A stretch of 64,000 nucleotides of DNA from an uncultured Paracoccaceae bacterium (GTDB lineage: Bacteria > Pseudomonadota > Alphaproteobacteria > Rhodobacterales > Rhodobacteraceae): NCBI GenBank assembly GCA_934500835.1, contig CAKSTR010000003.1, forward strand, positions 289,034 to 353,033, given 5' to 3'. The notes beneath the pieces were generated by a model. The model searched no databases. It was not told the DNA's origin and saw only the letters and a program-made list of their open reading frames with translations. Positions 36,843 through 45,336 of this stretch are shown piece after piece (within the stretch, counting starts at the first letter, position 1; each line of letters begins with the position of its first letter). The position numbers and the translations under genes are program-made.

Positions 36843-37556
36843 ATGAAACGCCCGCTGATCTGGAAGACCATCGCCGACGCGCTCCTGGCCGAAATCGCCG
36901 AGGGCCACTATCAGCCCGGCGACCGCCTGCCCTCCGAGTCGGAGCTTTCCGCGCGCTTCGGCGTCAACCGCCACACCGTGCGCCACGCGCTTGCGGCGCT
37001 GATAGAGGACGGGGTGATCCGTTCGCGCCGCGGTGCGGGCGTCTTCGTGACGGCGCGGCCCACGGAATACCGGCTGGGCAGACGGGTGCGCTTTCATCAG
37101 AACGTTGCCGCCTCGGGGCGCACGCCCTCTCGCCGGCTGACGCTGATGGAGACGCGCGGTGCAGATGCAAAAGAGGCCGAGGCGCTGGCCATTCCCGCCG
37201 GCTGCATGGTTCATGTGATCGAGGGCATCTCGCTGGTCGACAACCAGCCGCTGGCGGTGTTCCGTTCGGTGTTCGATGCCGCCCGGTTCCCGGATCTGCT
37301 GCGGCACATGGAAGGGCGGCAATCGGTGACGGCGGCATTGGCCGATTGCGGGCTGACAGACTACACCCGGGCCGAGACGCGGCTGACCGCCAAGCTGGCG
37401 CCCGCCACCATGGCGCTGGCGCTGCATGTGCAGGAGGGCACGCCGGTCCTGCGGTCCATCGCGCTGAACGTCGATGCGACGGGCGTGCCGGTGGAATACG
37501 GCACCACCTGGTTTGCCGGAGACCGGGTGACGCTGACGGTCACGCCGGGCGACTAG
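36843..37556 (+). CDS. phnF: Phosphonate metabolism transcriptional regulator, GntR/HutC family
   Basis: A 237-residue regulator. N-terminal winged HTH (about 5-75: LLAEIAEGHYQPGDRLPSESELSARFGVNRHTVRHALAALIEDGVIRSRRGAGVFV) and a C-terminal UTRA ligand domain (RVRFHQNVAASGRTPSRRL, GVPVEYGTTWFAGDRVTLTV). Divergent from phnG. Its stop overlaps the stop of the convergent acetyltransferase gene (4 nt). The ATG has no clear ribosome site, so expression may be low. Confidence 0.94.
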   Translation: MKRPLIWKTIADALLAEIAEGHYQPGDRLPSESELSARFGVNRHTVRHALAALIEDGVIRSRRGAGVFVTARPTEYRLGRRVRFHQNVAASGRTPSRRLTLMETRGADAKEAEALAIPAGCMVHVIEGISLVDNQPLAVFRSVFDAARFPDLLRHMEGRQSVTAALADCGLTDYTRAETRLTAKLAPATMALALHVQEGTPVLRSIALNVDATGVPVEYGTTWFAGDRVTLTVTPGD

Positions 37557-38173
37557 CCGCCGTATTTTTCAAGGAACGCCTCGGCGGGCAGGCTGCGAAA
37601 ATCGGTCAGGGCCGCGCGCAGGGCCGCGTGGTCCCACTCCCACCAGGCCAGCGCCATCAGCCGTTCGGCCACGTCTGGTGCGAAGCGCGCGCGCAGCGGG
37701 GTGGCGGGCACTCCGGCCATGATCATGTAGGGCGGCACATCCTTTGTGACCACTGCGCCCGAGGCGATGACGGCTCCGGCGCCGATGGTCACATCGGGCT
37801 TAACGATCACGCCATGGCCCAGCCAGGTGTCCGGCCCGATCACCGTGCGGCGGCTGGCGCGTGCGGCGAAGAAATCGGCGTCGTCGGGTGCGTCGTCCCA
37901 GTAATAGCTGGAACGATAAAGGAAATGGTGCAGGCTGGCGTTCCGCATCGGATGATCCGTCGACCCGATCCGGCACATGGCGGCGATATTGGCGAAGCGG
38001 CCGACCGATGTATTGGCAATATCGCACAGCCGTTCACAATAGGCATAGGCGCCGAAGTCGCTGTTCAGCACGTTCGATTGCGCCCCCACCTCGCACCAGC
38101 CGCCAAAGGTGCTGTTCACCACGACGGCGCCGGGATGGATCAGCGGCGCATCGGCCGAAAGCTTTGGCATCAT
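37553..38173 (-). CDS. Hexapeptide-repeat acyltransferase of phosphonate metabolism
   Basis: A 206-residue left-handed beta-helix transferase of the DapH/xenobiotic acetyltransferase type, in the group annotated as phosphonate metabolism transferases. The hexapeptide pattern runs through VGAQSNVLNSDFGAYAYCERLCDIANTSVGRFANIAAMCRIG and resumes in VIGPDTWLGHGVIVKPDVTIGAGAVIASGAVVTKDVPPYMIMAGVPA; CRIGSTDHPM carries the likely catalytic His. It may acetylate aminophosphonates as PhnO does, by analogy only. It overlaps phnE2 by 4 nt and phnF (convergent) by 4 nt. Confidence 0.85.
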   Translation of the reverse strand: MMPKLSADAPLIHPGAVVVNSTFGGWCEVGAQSNVLNSDFGAYAYCERLCDIANTSVGRFANIAAMCRIGSTDHPMRNASLHHFLYRSSYYWDDAPDDADFFAARASRRTVIGPDTWLGHGVIVKPDVTIGAGAVIASGAVVTKDVPPYMIMAGVPATPLRARFAPDVAERLMALAWWEWDHAALRAALTDFRSLPAEAFLEKYGG

Positions 38174-39495
38174 TCCCCCTTGATCAGCTTGCGCCGCAGC
38201 CAGCCCGAGAAGCTGTCCATCGCCATCACGGTCAGCACGATCAGCACCATGTAATAGGCAACATCCTCCCAGTCCTTCTGGGTCTGGATCGCCTGTGTCA
38301 GAAGAAGTCCGATGCCGCCGCCGACAATGGCGCCGATCACGGTCGCCCCGCGGGTGTTGGATTCAAGGAAATACAGCACCTGAGACAGCAGCACCGGAGT
38401 CACCTGCGGGATTACGCCGAATCGGGCGCGTTGCAGGCTGCCCGCGCCGGTGGAACGCACGCCCTCGACCTGTTTCTCGTCGATGTTCTCCAGCGCCTCC
38501 GAGAACATCTTGCCGAAGCTGCCGGTGTCGGTCAGCAGGATGGCCAGCGATCCGGTCATCGGGCCTGGCCCGAAGGCGCGGGCAAGGATGATGGTCCAGA
38601 TCAGCCCGTCCACGCCACGGATGAAGTCGAAGATCCGGCGCAGGCCAAAGCGGACGGGGCCAAGCGGATTCATGTTGCGGGCCGCCATGAAGCCAAGCGG
38701 CAGGGCGATGATCGCCGCCCCGAAGGTGCCGAGGAAGGCCATGAGGACGGTCTCGAACATGGCCCAGGCCACATCGCTGTGCCGCCACATCTTGTTTGTC
38801 CAGAAGTCGCGGGCCATGGCGGAAAGATTGGTCATGTCGGGGTCGACCCGCTCTCCCCACAGGGCCGAGGCGGCGATCTGGCTCCAGCTCATGTAGTGGA
38901 ACGGGCTGTCGAGAGTGAAGAAGAACAGCGCCCAGCCGGCTTCGTATTTGAACACCTCGACCTTCGAACGGGTGTAGGTGAACCGCCCGGCATCGGTGGT
39001 GACCGAGACGCGCGTATCCGAGGCGTTGATCCAGTCGGGCAGCGGCAGCGGCGCGGTCAGGGCCACTCCGTCGGCGGTCGGGGCGATGTCGATCAGGCCG
39101 TAACCCGGAACCTCATACCGCGCGCCGGCCGCGTCGTAGGTGACGATGTTGCCCTGGCCCAGATCGATGGTGGTGACATCGCCCGACGAGGTGATCCAGT
39201 CCGGCAGCGTGCCGGCGGGATAGGTGCCCTTCGCCTCGCCGTCGATGGCCACGGTCAGGGCGCCCGATCGGTTGTCGCGCGTCACATGGGTCTTGTGCTG
39301 CCAGAAGTCCGACAGCAGCACGGCGGCGTTGTCCATCCGGGCGCGGCTGGCCAGGCCCGGCAGGTCGAAGGCCAGGGCGGCGTAGAAAAGATAGCCGAGG
39401 ATCAGCGCCGGCAGGGCGAAGGACAGGGTCCGGCGGCGGTTGAACCGGGCCAGCACGGCATTGGCGAGCGGGGCGGACATGGGGTGCGTGGTCAT
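38170..39495 (-). CDS. phnE2: Phosphonate ABC transporter permease PhnE, long form
   Basis: A 441-residue permease, much longer than the other PhnE here (292). One transmembrane helix at about 24-43 is followed by a region of about 145 residues (about 44-188) rich in beta-type segments and probably periplasmic. The permease core then has MFETVLMAFLGTFGAAIIALPLGFMAARN, the RGVDGLIWTIILARAFGPGPMTGSLAI motif and the loop VEGVRSTGAGSLQRARFGVIPQVTPVL. Long second PhnE proteins are known in alphaproteobacteria; the inserted domain's function is unclear. Confidence 0.93.
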   Translation of the reverse strand: MTTHPMSAPLANAVLARFNRRRTLSFALPALILGYLFYAALAFDLPGLASRARMDNAAVLLSDFWQHKTHVTRDNRSGALTVAIDGEAKGTYPAGTLPDWITSSGDVTTIDLGQGNIVTYDAAGARYEVPGYGLIDIAPTADGVALTAPLPLPDWINASDTRVSVTTDAGRFTYTRSKVEVFKYEAGWALFFFTLDSPFHYMSWSQIAASALWGERVDPDMTNLSAMARDFWTNKMWRHSDVAWAMFETVLMAFLGTFGAAIIALPLGFMAARNMNPLGPVRFGLRRIFDFIRGVDGLIWTIILARAFGPGPMTGSLAILLTDTGSFGKMFSEALENIDEKQVEGVRSTGAGSLQRARFGVIPQVTPVLLSQVLYFLESNTRGATVIGAIVGGGIGLLLTQAIQTQKDWEDVAYYMVLIVLTVMAMDSFSGWLRRKLIKGE

Positions 39496-39499
39496 CGGA

Positions 39500-40378
39500 T
39501 CAGCCTTTCACCAGGCGGTTGCGGGCATGGTCCGAGAGACGGTCGATCACCACGATGGCCACGAAGAGAAGAAGGAAGATCGCCACGACCTCGTCATAGC
39601 GGCCCATGCCCCATTGCATCGCCAGCTTCAGGTCGTAGCCGATCCCGCCCGAGCCGACGAAGCCAAGAATGGCGCTGGCGCGGACGTTGATCTCGAACCG
39701 CATCAGCCCGTAGGACAGCCAGTTCGGCGCCACCTGCGGGATGATCCCCAGCCACATCTTCTGCCCCCAAGAGGCCCCGACCGAAGTCAGACCTTCGACC
39801 GGCTTCAGGTCGGCATTCTCGGCAACCTCGGAGAAAAGCTTGCCAAGCGCGCCCGCGGTGTGCAGCGCGATGGCGATGACGGCCGGCACCGGGCCAGGGC
39901 CAAGGATGTAGATCAGCACCAGCGCGATGACGATCTCGGGGATCGAGCGCGCGGCATCCATCATGCGGCGGAACACCGGGGTCAGCCGGGGCCAGCGGCC
40001 TAGGCCGCGCGTTGCCAGCAGCGCCAGCACCACAGCCAGACCACCTCCGATCAGTGTCGAGACTGCCGCGATGTTCAGCGTCTCGATCAGGGCGGGCAGG
40101 TGATCCCAGAACAGGGCGGGCAGGTTCGCCCGCTTCTCCCAGGCTTCGGAAAGCACCTCGACGGGGAAAGAGAACACGTTCGGCAGGCCGTTCAGGAAGC
40201 CGCCGGCATTGCGGCTTTCGGTCAGCCGGAAGCCGGAGGCCATGAGCACGATGAAAAGGACCAGAAGGATGCCGCCATACATGCGGCGCCGGCGCGTCAT
40301 CTCAAGATAAGCATCGCGGCTGTCCAGAGGGTTCGGGCGCTTGCCCGGCTCTGGCCCGAAGGCAACATCGACCATCAT
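39500..40378 (-). CDS. phnE1: Phosphonate ABC transporter permease PhnE
   Basis: A 292-residue permease with an N-terminal anchor (GGILLVLFIVLMASGF) and the core NIAAVSTLIGGGLAVVLALLATRG, DAARSIPEIVIALVLIYILGPGPVPAVIAIALH, VEGLTSVGASWGQKMWLGIIPQVAPNW and GSGGIGYDLKLAM. Two ATGs start it (40376-40378 and 40373-40375); AGGAG lies 3 or 6 nt upstream, so the second may be used. Gap to phnE2 is 4 nt. Confidence 0.94.
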   Translation of the reverse strand: MMVDVAFGPEPGKRPNPLDSRDAYLEMTRRRRMYGGILLVLFIVLMASGFRLTESRNAGGFLNGLPNVFSFPVEVLSEAWEKRANLPALFWDHLPALIETLNIAAVSTLIGGGLAVVLALLATRGLGRWPRLTPVFRRMMDAARSIPEIVIALVLIYILGPGPVPAVIAIALHTAGALGKLFSEVAENADLKPVEGLTSVGASWGQKMWLGIIPQVAPNWLSYGLMRFEINVRASAILGFVGSGGIGYDLKLAMQWGMGRYDEVVAIFLLLFVAIVVIDRLSDHARNRLVKG

Positions 40379-40403
40379 TCGCTCCTGACCGGGCGGATAC
40401 GGA

Positions 40404-40434
40404 AAGGCCGCGCCCCTTGCGGGGGCACGGCCTT
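40404..40434 (-). promoter_or_regulatory. Hairpin between phnD and phnE1
   Basis: 13-bp arms (40404-40416 with 40422-40434) with one mismatch, loop of 5. It lies in the 71-bp gap after phnD and lacks a long U tract, fitting partial termination or mRNA protection that favours phnD expression. Confidence 0.7.
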
Positions 40435-40449
40435 CGATTTCACAGCCGC

Positions 40450-41349
40450 TTACTGGCTGGCTTCCTGAAGTTTGCGGGCGGCGACAACGCCGAGATAGGC
40501 CTCATGCGTCACCGGGACGAAATCCATCGCCTCGCCGGCGGCCACGCTGTAGGCGCAGTCCTTGTCGGTTTCGTGCAGGTCGGCGGTCAGCTTGATGACC
40601 TTGTCCTTCACCTCCTGCGGCAGCGCCTTGCGGACGACCATCGGGCCTTCGGGGATCAGCTTCGACTTCCAGATCTCGACGATGTCGTTCATGTCGACCA
40701 GACCGGCATCGGCAGCCTTGCGGAAGGCGCCCGAGTTGTAGCCGTCTTCCCAGTTGCCCAGGCCATCGGCCCAGGTGACGCCGGCCGCGATGTCGCCGTT
40801 GGCCACGCCGACGATGGTCTGCTCATGCCCGCCCGAGAATTTCACTTCCGAGAAGTACTGCTTCAGGTCGCCATAGGTTTCGCTCAGTTCCGCAGCCGGC
40901 ACCAGGTATCCCGAGGTGGAGTTCGGCTCGGCGAAGGCAAAGACCTTGCCCTTGGCATCCTCGATCGAGGTGATGCCGGAATCCTTGCGGGCGAAGCCGA
41001 AGGAATAGTAGCCGGTCGAGCCGTCCATGTTCTGTTTGGTCAGCACGGCTTCGACGGCATTCTCGTCGGTCAGGTAGATCTTGGCATAGCCCGAAGCGCC
41101 CAGCCAGGACATGTCCAGCGTGCCGCCCAAGAGGCCCTGGATCACGCCGTCATAGTCGGCGGGGGTGAAGATCTTGACCGGCACGCCCAGTTCTTTCTCG
41201 ATCGCGGCACGGTAGCATTCGTTCGAGTTCATGCGGTCCTGGGCGTTCTCGCCGCCAAGGATGCCGATGTTGAACTGGGTGATTTCCTGCGCCATGGCGG
41301 CACCGGAAAGGATGGTCGTGGTGGCAAGGGCCAGTGCAAGCGTCTTCAT
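40450..41349 (-). CDS. phnD: Phosphonate ABC transporter substrate-binding protein
   Basis: A 299-residue periplasmic protein with a Sec signal peptide (MKTLALALATTTILSGAAMA, cleavage before QEI). FNIGILGGENAQDRM, YDGVIQGLLGGTLDMSWLGASGYA, AFAEPNSTSGYLVPAAEL and FSGGHEQTIVGVANGDIAAGVTWADG form the PhnD core with the Ser/Thr phosphonate-binding loop. It captures alkyl- and aminophosphonates for PhnCE. Confidence 0.96.
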   Translation of the reverse strand: MKTLALALATTTILSGAAMAQEITQFNIGILGGENAQDRMNSNECYRAAIEKELGVPVKIFTPADYDGVIQGLLGGTLDMSWLGASGYAKIYLTDENAVEAVLTKQNMDGSTGYYSFGFARKDSGITSIEDAKGKVFAFAEPNSTSGYLVPAAELSETYGDLKQYFSEVKFSGGHEQTIVGVANGDIAAGVTWADGLGNWEDGYNSGAFRKAADAGLVDMNDIVEIWKSKLIPEGPMVVRKALPQEVKDKVIKLTADLHETDKDCAYSVAAGEAMDFVPVTHEAYLGVVAARKLQEASQ

Positions 41350-41399
41350 GGTCTCTCCATGTGAAAAGGCCCCGCGATACGGGGGCCGGTGGGAAGGGA

Positions 41400-42218
41400 T
41401 CAGGCCAGCATCTTGTCCGCGTAGGCCGCATCGGCGCTGGCATCCTGCGGGATCGCGGTCGAGGTGGCGGCTTCGTTGAAGCTGGCGTCGGCGCCGTAGA
41501 TCTCGCGTGCAACGCCGGTGGAAAGCTGGTCGGGCGTGCCGTCGAAGACGATGCGCCCGTCGCGCATGCCGATCACCCGGTCGCAGTAGCGCCGCGCGGT
41601 GTCCAGCGTGTGCAGGTTGGCGATGACCATGCGGCCATCTTCGGTGTTGATGCGCTTCAGCGTGTCCATCACGACCTGCGCATTCATCGGATCAAGACTG
41701 GCGATGGGTTCGTCGGCAAGGATGATCTTGGGGTCCTGCATCAGGGCGCGGGCAATCGCCACCCGCTGCTGCTGGCCGCCCGACAGCGCCTCGGCCCGCT
41801 TCGGGGCCTGTTCGGCGATGCCAAGGCGGTCAAGAATCTCAAGCGCCTTCAGAATGTCGGCGCGGGGCCACAGGCTGAACAGCGTGGCAAGGGTGGAGCG
41901 GCGGTTCAAAAGCCCGTGCAGCACGTTCGAGGCCACATCCATCCGCGGCACCAGATTGAACTGCTGGAAGATCATCGCGCATTGGCTTTGCCATGCGCGC
42001 ATATGGCCGCCGCGCAGGGCAAGGATGTTGCGCCCCTCGACCCGGATTTCGCCCGAGGATGCCTCGGTCAGCCGGTTCATCATCCGCAGAAAGGTTGACT
42101 TGCCGGCACCCGAGCGGCCGATGATGCCCACGAAAGAGGGACCCTCGACAGCAAAGCTGATGCGGTCGACCGCGGCCTTCTGGCCGAATATGCGCGTCAC
42201 GTCGCGGACTTCGAGCAT
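41400..42218 (-). CDS. phnC: Phosphonate ABC transporter ATP-binding protein
   Basis: A 272-residue ATPase: Walker [11 protein letters not shown]-loop [22 protein letters not shown] (PhnC-specific), signature [15 protein letters not shown], Walker [13 protein letters not shown], switch NLHTLD. First gene of phnCDE1E2-acetyltransferase. ATG 42216-42218 with GGGGG upstream; a TTG 12 nt earlier is possible. Its C-terminus carries an unusual Ala/Asp-rich tail of about 20 residues. Confidence 0.95.
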   Translation of the reverse strand: MLEVRDVTRIFGQKAAVDRISFAVEGPSFVGIIGRSGAGKSTFLRMMNRLTEASSGEIRVEGRNILALRGGHMRAWQSQCAMIFQQFNLVPRMDVASNVLHGLLNRRSTLATLFSLWPRADILKALEILDRLGIAEQAPKRAEALSGGQQQRVAIARALMQDPKIILADEPIASLDPMNAQVVMDTLKRINTEDGRMVIANLHTLDTARRYCDRVIGMRDGRIVFDGTPDQLSTGVAREIYGADASFNEAATSTAIPQDASADAAYADKMLA

Positions 42219-42285
42219 GTCTGCCCCCAACTGTATTCCTTGCGGGGGTCTTAGGGGGGCGATGTTTCAGAAAGCGCACGGCGGC

Positions 42286-42303
42286 ATGAAAGTTTCACGA
42301 CGA
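42286..42303 (-). promoter_or_regulatory. Pho-box-like sequence upstream of phnC
   Basis: On the minus strand TCGTCGT-GAAA-CTTTCAT: second heptamer matches CTGTCAT in 6 of 7, first in 4 of 7. It lies about 70 bp before the phnC start. On the same bases TGAAAGTTTCA is an 11-bp odd palindrome (42287-42297). Confidence 0.4.
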
Positions 42304-42347
42304 CCGGGCCTCGGCCCTTTCTGCGCAACCGATGAAAAGACAGTCGT

Positions 42348-42372
42348 CGCCCGGCCGGGGGCAAGCCGGGCG
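42348..42372. terminator. Hairpin downstream of the ridA unit
   Basis: CGCCCGGC (42348-42355) pairs with GCCGGGCG (42365-42372), loop of 9. It lies 42 bp after the ridA-like stop on the minus strand; a TCTTTT stretch follows some 10 nt later, so termination is plausible but not strong. Confidence 0.45.
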
Positions 42373-42414
42373 ATCTTCAGGGATCAGGACCGGATCGCCG
42401 GGCGTCAGGCCCGA

Positions 42415-42831
42415 TCAGACGGTGGCGACCAGCTGGATCTCGACCGGTGCATTGCCGGGCAGCGTGGCCACGCCCACGGCCGCCCTTGTGCCGATGCCGG
42501 CCCCGCCCAGTTCTTCGCGGAGATAGGCTGATGCGAAATCGGCCAGTTTCGCATGCTGTTCAAAACCGGCTTCGGCACAGATGAAGACCGTCAGGCCAAG
42601 GATCGCGGTGATGGTTTCGCCTTCGGCCAGCATGCCGCGCGCGGCAGTCAGGGCGTTGGCACAGGCCAGCCGAACCGCCGCGCGCCAGTCGTCCAGCGGC
42701 TGATCCTTGCGCACCGGGCCATGGAACAGCAGCACCCCGTCGCGGCGCGGGGTCATGCCGGATGTGTAGATCAGGTCGCGATGCCGCCTTGCCGGGACAT
42801 AGTCTCCCTGTGGCACGGGCTGGCCGGTCAT
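42415..42831 (-). CDS. RidA family protein (reactive enamine/imine deaminase-like)
   Basis: A 138-residue YjgF/RidA-family protein: [18 protein letters not shown] at the start, [24 protein letters not shown], and [27 protein letters not shown] with the conserved Arg that salt-bridges the 2-imino acid. RidA hydrolyses 2-aminoacrylate and other imines released by PLP enzymes. Its 4-nt overlap with an aminotransferase fits a detoxifying or product-deaminating partner. It belongs to a RidA subgroup rather than the archetypal enzyme, so the substrate may differ. Confidence 0.88.
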   Translation of the reverse strand: MTGQPVPQGDYVPARRHRDLIYTSGMTPRRDGVLLFHGPVRKDQPLDDWRAAVRLACANALTAARGMLAEGETITAILGLTVFICAEAGFEQHAKLADFASAYLREELGGAGIGTRAAVGVATLPGNAPVEIQLVATV

Positions 42832-44045
42832 GCGCGATACCTTTCGACCATCGCCACGATGCGGGCGGCGGCGTCCACGGCGGCCCGGTGGTCCTGACTG
42901 AAATTCAGCCGGATGCTGTCGGGCGTCCGGGGGCTGAACTCGGTTCCCGGAGTGACGGTGACGCCGGCCTGAAGGCGAAGCAGGCGGACGAAATCGGCCG
43001 GTGTCACCGTCAGGGCGGGCAGACGCGGGAAGAGATAGCTGCCGGCCTGCGGTGTGCGGGCAAAGACGCCGGGGCAGGCGCGCAGCACCGCCAGAAGATC
43101 GTCGCGGATCGCCTGATGCCGGGCGATGCGCTCTTGCATCCAGCCTGCGGGTTCATCGAACCAGCCGCGCAGCACCGCCTGCGAATAGCCCGGTGCGCGC
43201 AGCGAGACGATGGCCTGCAGCTTCTCCATCCGGGCGATGACGGCCTTTGAGCCGAAGGCGACGCCCAGCCGATAGCCCGAAAGCGATTCGGTTTTCGACG
43301 GGCCCATGATGGTGACGACCGCCTCGGGGTCGATCTGCGCCGCCCGCAGGTGGGTATAGCCGGCATCCGCGTAGCGCAGCCTGGAATAGAGCTGGTCGAC
43401 GATCACCGTCGCGCCATGGGCCGAGGCGAGGGCCGCGATACGGGCGATCTCTTCGGCGGAATAGACCACCCCGGCCGGGTTGTTGGGGTTGGAGAAAAGG
43501 AAGACGCGCGCCCCGGCCTTGAATGCGGCTTCCAGCCCGGAAAGGTCCAGCCCGGCGCGGCTGTCATCGGCAGAGGTGTAGTCCATCTGCACCGGCAGGA
43601 TCTCGCCCTCGAAGAACTCCACCAGTTTGCGGTTGGCGAAATAGTCCGGCTGCACGATGGCTACCTTGTCGCCTCGCGCCACAGTCGCCGCCACCGCAAG
43701 GAAAAGCGCACCCTGCGTGCCGGGGGTGATGATCAGCCCGTCGCCGGCATCGACCGGAGCGCCGGTGAAAGCGGCCAGCCGGGGGGCGATCAGCCCGCGG
43801 ATGCCGCCGTCGCCGCGATACTCGGTATAGGCCTGCGCCCCGCCGGATGCGACGCCGGCCGAGAAAAGGTCGAACGCGCCCGGCGTGGGTTCATGCGCAT
43901 CGACATCGCCATGCGAGAAATCGACCGGCCGGCCTTCCAGCGTGGCGCCACGCATCAGGCCGGCAAGCCCGTCGGCGGACTGGCGCACCTCCTGCCCCGG
44001 CGCATTGTCGGTGCCGAGTTTGCGGAACTTCGTTTCGATAGACAT
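42828..44045 (-). CDS. Aminotransferase class I/II (fold type I PLP enzyme)
   Basis: A 405-residue PLP enzyme: ITPGTQGALFLAVAATVARGDKVAIVQPDYFANRKL, FLFSNPNNPAGVVYSAEEI with the Asn that contacts PLP, VDQLYSRLRY, and the lysine region IMGPSKTESLSGYRLGVAFG. RLNFSQD contains the carboxylate-binding Arg. Likely a 2-oxoacid transaminase for an aromatic or related amino acid, given phhA-phhB next to it. ATG 44043-44045 has GGGAGG 7 nt upstream. Downstream RidA overlaps by 4 nt. Confidence 0.9.
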   Translation of the reverse strand: MSIETKFRKLGTDNAPGQEVRQSADGLAGLMRGATLEGRPVDFSHGDVDAHEPTPGAFDLFSAGVASGGAQAYTEYRGDGGIRGLIAPRLAAFTGAPVDAGDGLIITPGTQGALFLAVAATVARGDKVAIVQPDYFANRKLVEFFEGEILPVQMDYTSADDSRAGLDLSGLEAAFKAGARVFLFSNPNNPAGVVYSAEEIARIAALASAHGATVIVDQLYSRLRYADAGYTHLRAAQIDPEAVVTIMGPSKTESLSGYRLGVAFGSKAVIARMEKLQAIVSLRAPGYSQAVLRGWFDEPAGWMQERIARHQAIRDDLLAVLRACPGVFARTPQAGSYLFPRLPALTVTPADFVRLLRLQAGVTVTPGTEFSPRTPDSIRLNFSQDHRAAVDAAARIVAMVERYRA

Positions 44046-44133
44046 TGTCACCCTCCCCGCGGGCACCGGTCATGCCCGTGGCCGCACCATAGCCACGGTC
44101 GGCGGGGATAGGCCATGGGGGCCGTGACGATTG

Positions 44134-44427
44134 TCAGACCAGGATCGCATCCAGCCGGGCGGCCGCCGCCAGATCCTGTGCGGTCAACCCCCCGGCCTCG
44201 TGGCTGGTGAAGGCGATCTCGCACCAGCCCCAGCCGAAGCCGACATCGGGATGGTGGCCCATCGTCTCGCCCAGCCAGGCGGCCAGATTGGCCAGCTGAA
44301 CCGCGCGGGCAAAGCCCTTGACGGCAAAGCGGCGCACCAGCCGGTTGTCATCCAGCCTCCAGTCGGGATGCAGGGCCTGCAGCGATGGCGCATCCAGCAG
44401 GGGGGCAGTTTCCGAATGCCCGCTCAT
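44134..44427 (-). CDS. phhB: 4a-hydroxytetrahydrobiopterin dehydratase
   Basis: A 97-residue pterin-4a-carbinolamine dehydratase: WRLDDNRLVRRFAVKGFARAVQLANLAAWLGETMGHHPDVGFGWGWCEIAFTSHEAGGLTAQD. His58, His59-Pro60 and His76 are the catalytic residues. It recycles the pterin cofactor of phenylalanine hydroxylase, and its ATG is directly adjacent to the phhA stop (zero gap). Confidence 0.96.
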   Translation of the reverse strand: MSGHSETAPLLDAPSLQALHPDWRLDDNRLVRRFAVKGFARAVQLANLAAWLGETMGHHPDVGFGWGWCEIAFTSHEAGGLTAQDLAAAARLDAILV

Positions 44428-45216
44428 CTATGCCGCCTTTGGCGGATATTTGGGATCATGCAACCCCAGCCTGCGGGCCTGCGCCACATCGGCCAGCAGG
44501 TCGCGGTCGGCGGCGGCGAACAGCTGGTCCAGATCGTCGATGATGAAATAGACCGGCTGAAGGATGTCGATCCGGTAGGGGGTGCGCAGGATGTCCAGCA
44601 CATCGAAGGGCCGGATCTCGGGCTTGCCCGAGGTCGCCCATTCCAGTTCGGCCACCGAAGAGGCGAGGCCGGAGCCAAGGCCCTTGACCGCGCCTCCCTC
44701 GCGGATCAGGCCGAACTCGATGGTGAACCAGTAAAGCCGGATCAGCCAGGCATAGTCGGCCTTGTCGGCCGCCAGCCCCGCCTTGCCGATGGCCTCGGAG
44801 AAGGAGGCAAAGCGCGGATCGGTCAGCAGCGGGGTATGGCCGAAGATCTCGTGGAAGATGTCCGGCTCTTCGATGTAGTCGAAGTGTTCGCGCCGCCGGA
44901 TGAAGGAGGCGGCGGGAAAGGCGCGCTCGGCCAGAAGGGCGAAGAAGCGGCCAAACGGGATCAGGGCGGGCACCGGCTCTACCCGCCAGCCGGTCAGGGC
45001 GCGCAGTGTGGCAGAGACCTCGGCGCATTGGGCAACGCGGTCGCGGGGCAGGTCCAGCAGGTCCAGCCCGGCCAGATACACGCGCGACATGCGGTCCGAT
45101 ACGGCCGGGATCTGCCGGGCGATCAGGTCATGCCAGACGGCATCGTCTTCGGCATCATAGGCGATATGGCCCGAGGCATCGGGCAGGCGGGCCTGATATG
45201 TGGTGGATTTCGGCAT
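44428..45216 (-). CDS. phhA: Phenylalanine 4-monooxygenase
   Basis: A 262-residue pterin- and iron-dependent hydroxylase converting phenylalanine to tyrosine. The iron triad is visible: His122 and His127 in DIFHEIFGHTPLL, Glu167 in WFTIEFGL. HDLIARQIPAVSDRMSRVYLAGLDLLDLP and VEPVPALIPFGRFFALLAERAFPAASFIR are typical of the bacterial short form. The open frame extends far upstream, but ATG 45214-45216 has GGGAGG and starts the conserved region. Divergent from an Lrp-type regulator. Confidence 0.97.
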   Translation of the reverse strand: MPKSTTYQARLPDASGHIAYDAEDDAVWHDLIARQIPAVSDRMSRVYLAGLDLLDLPRDRVAQCAEVSATLRALTGWRVEPVPALIPFGRFFALLAERAFPAASFIRRREHFDYIEEPDIFHEIFGHTPLLTDPRFASFSEAIGKAGLAADKADYAWLIRLYWFTIEFGLIREGGAVKGLGSGLASSVAELEWATSGKPEIRPFDVLDILRTPYRIDILQPVYFIIDDLDQLFAAADRDLLADVAQARRLGLHDPKYPPKAA

Positions 45217-45336
45217 GGCATCCTCCCTGTTCGGGATCAGTCTTGCCCGGTTCGGATGAAAAGTGTTGCCTTGAATGCAGGAAATTGCAGCATATCCGAA
45301 ATTCCATGCCGCACGTTTGCCAGGACAGGGAACAGC

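Noticed and set aside
44440..44456. A second copy of the GATATTT hairpin element
   Set aside because: GGCGGATATTTGGG occurs inside the phhA 3' end, but there is no second arm, so it is a chance match.
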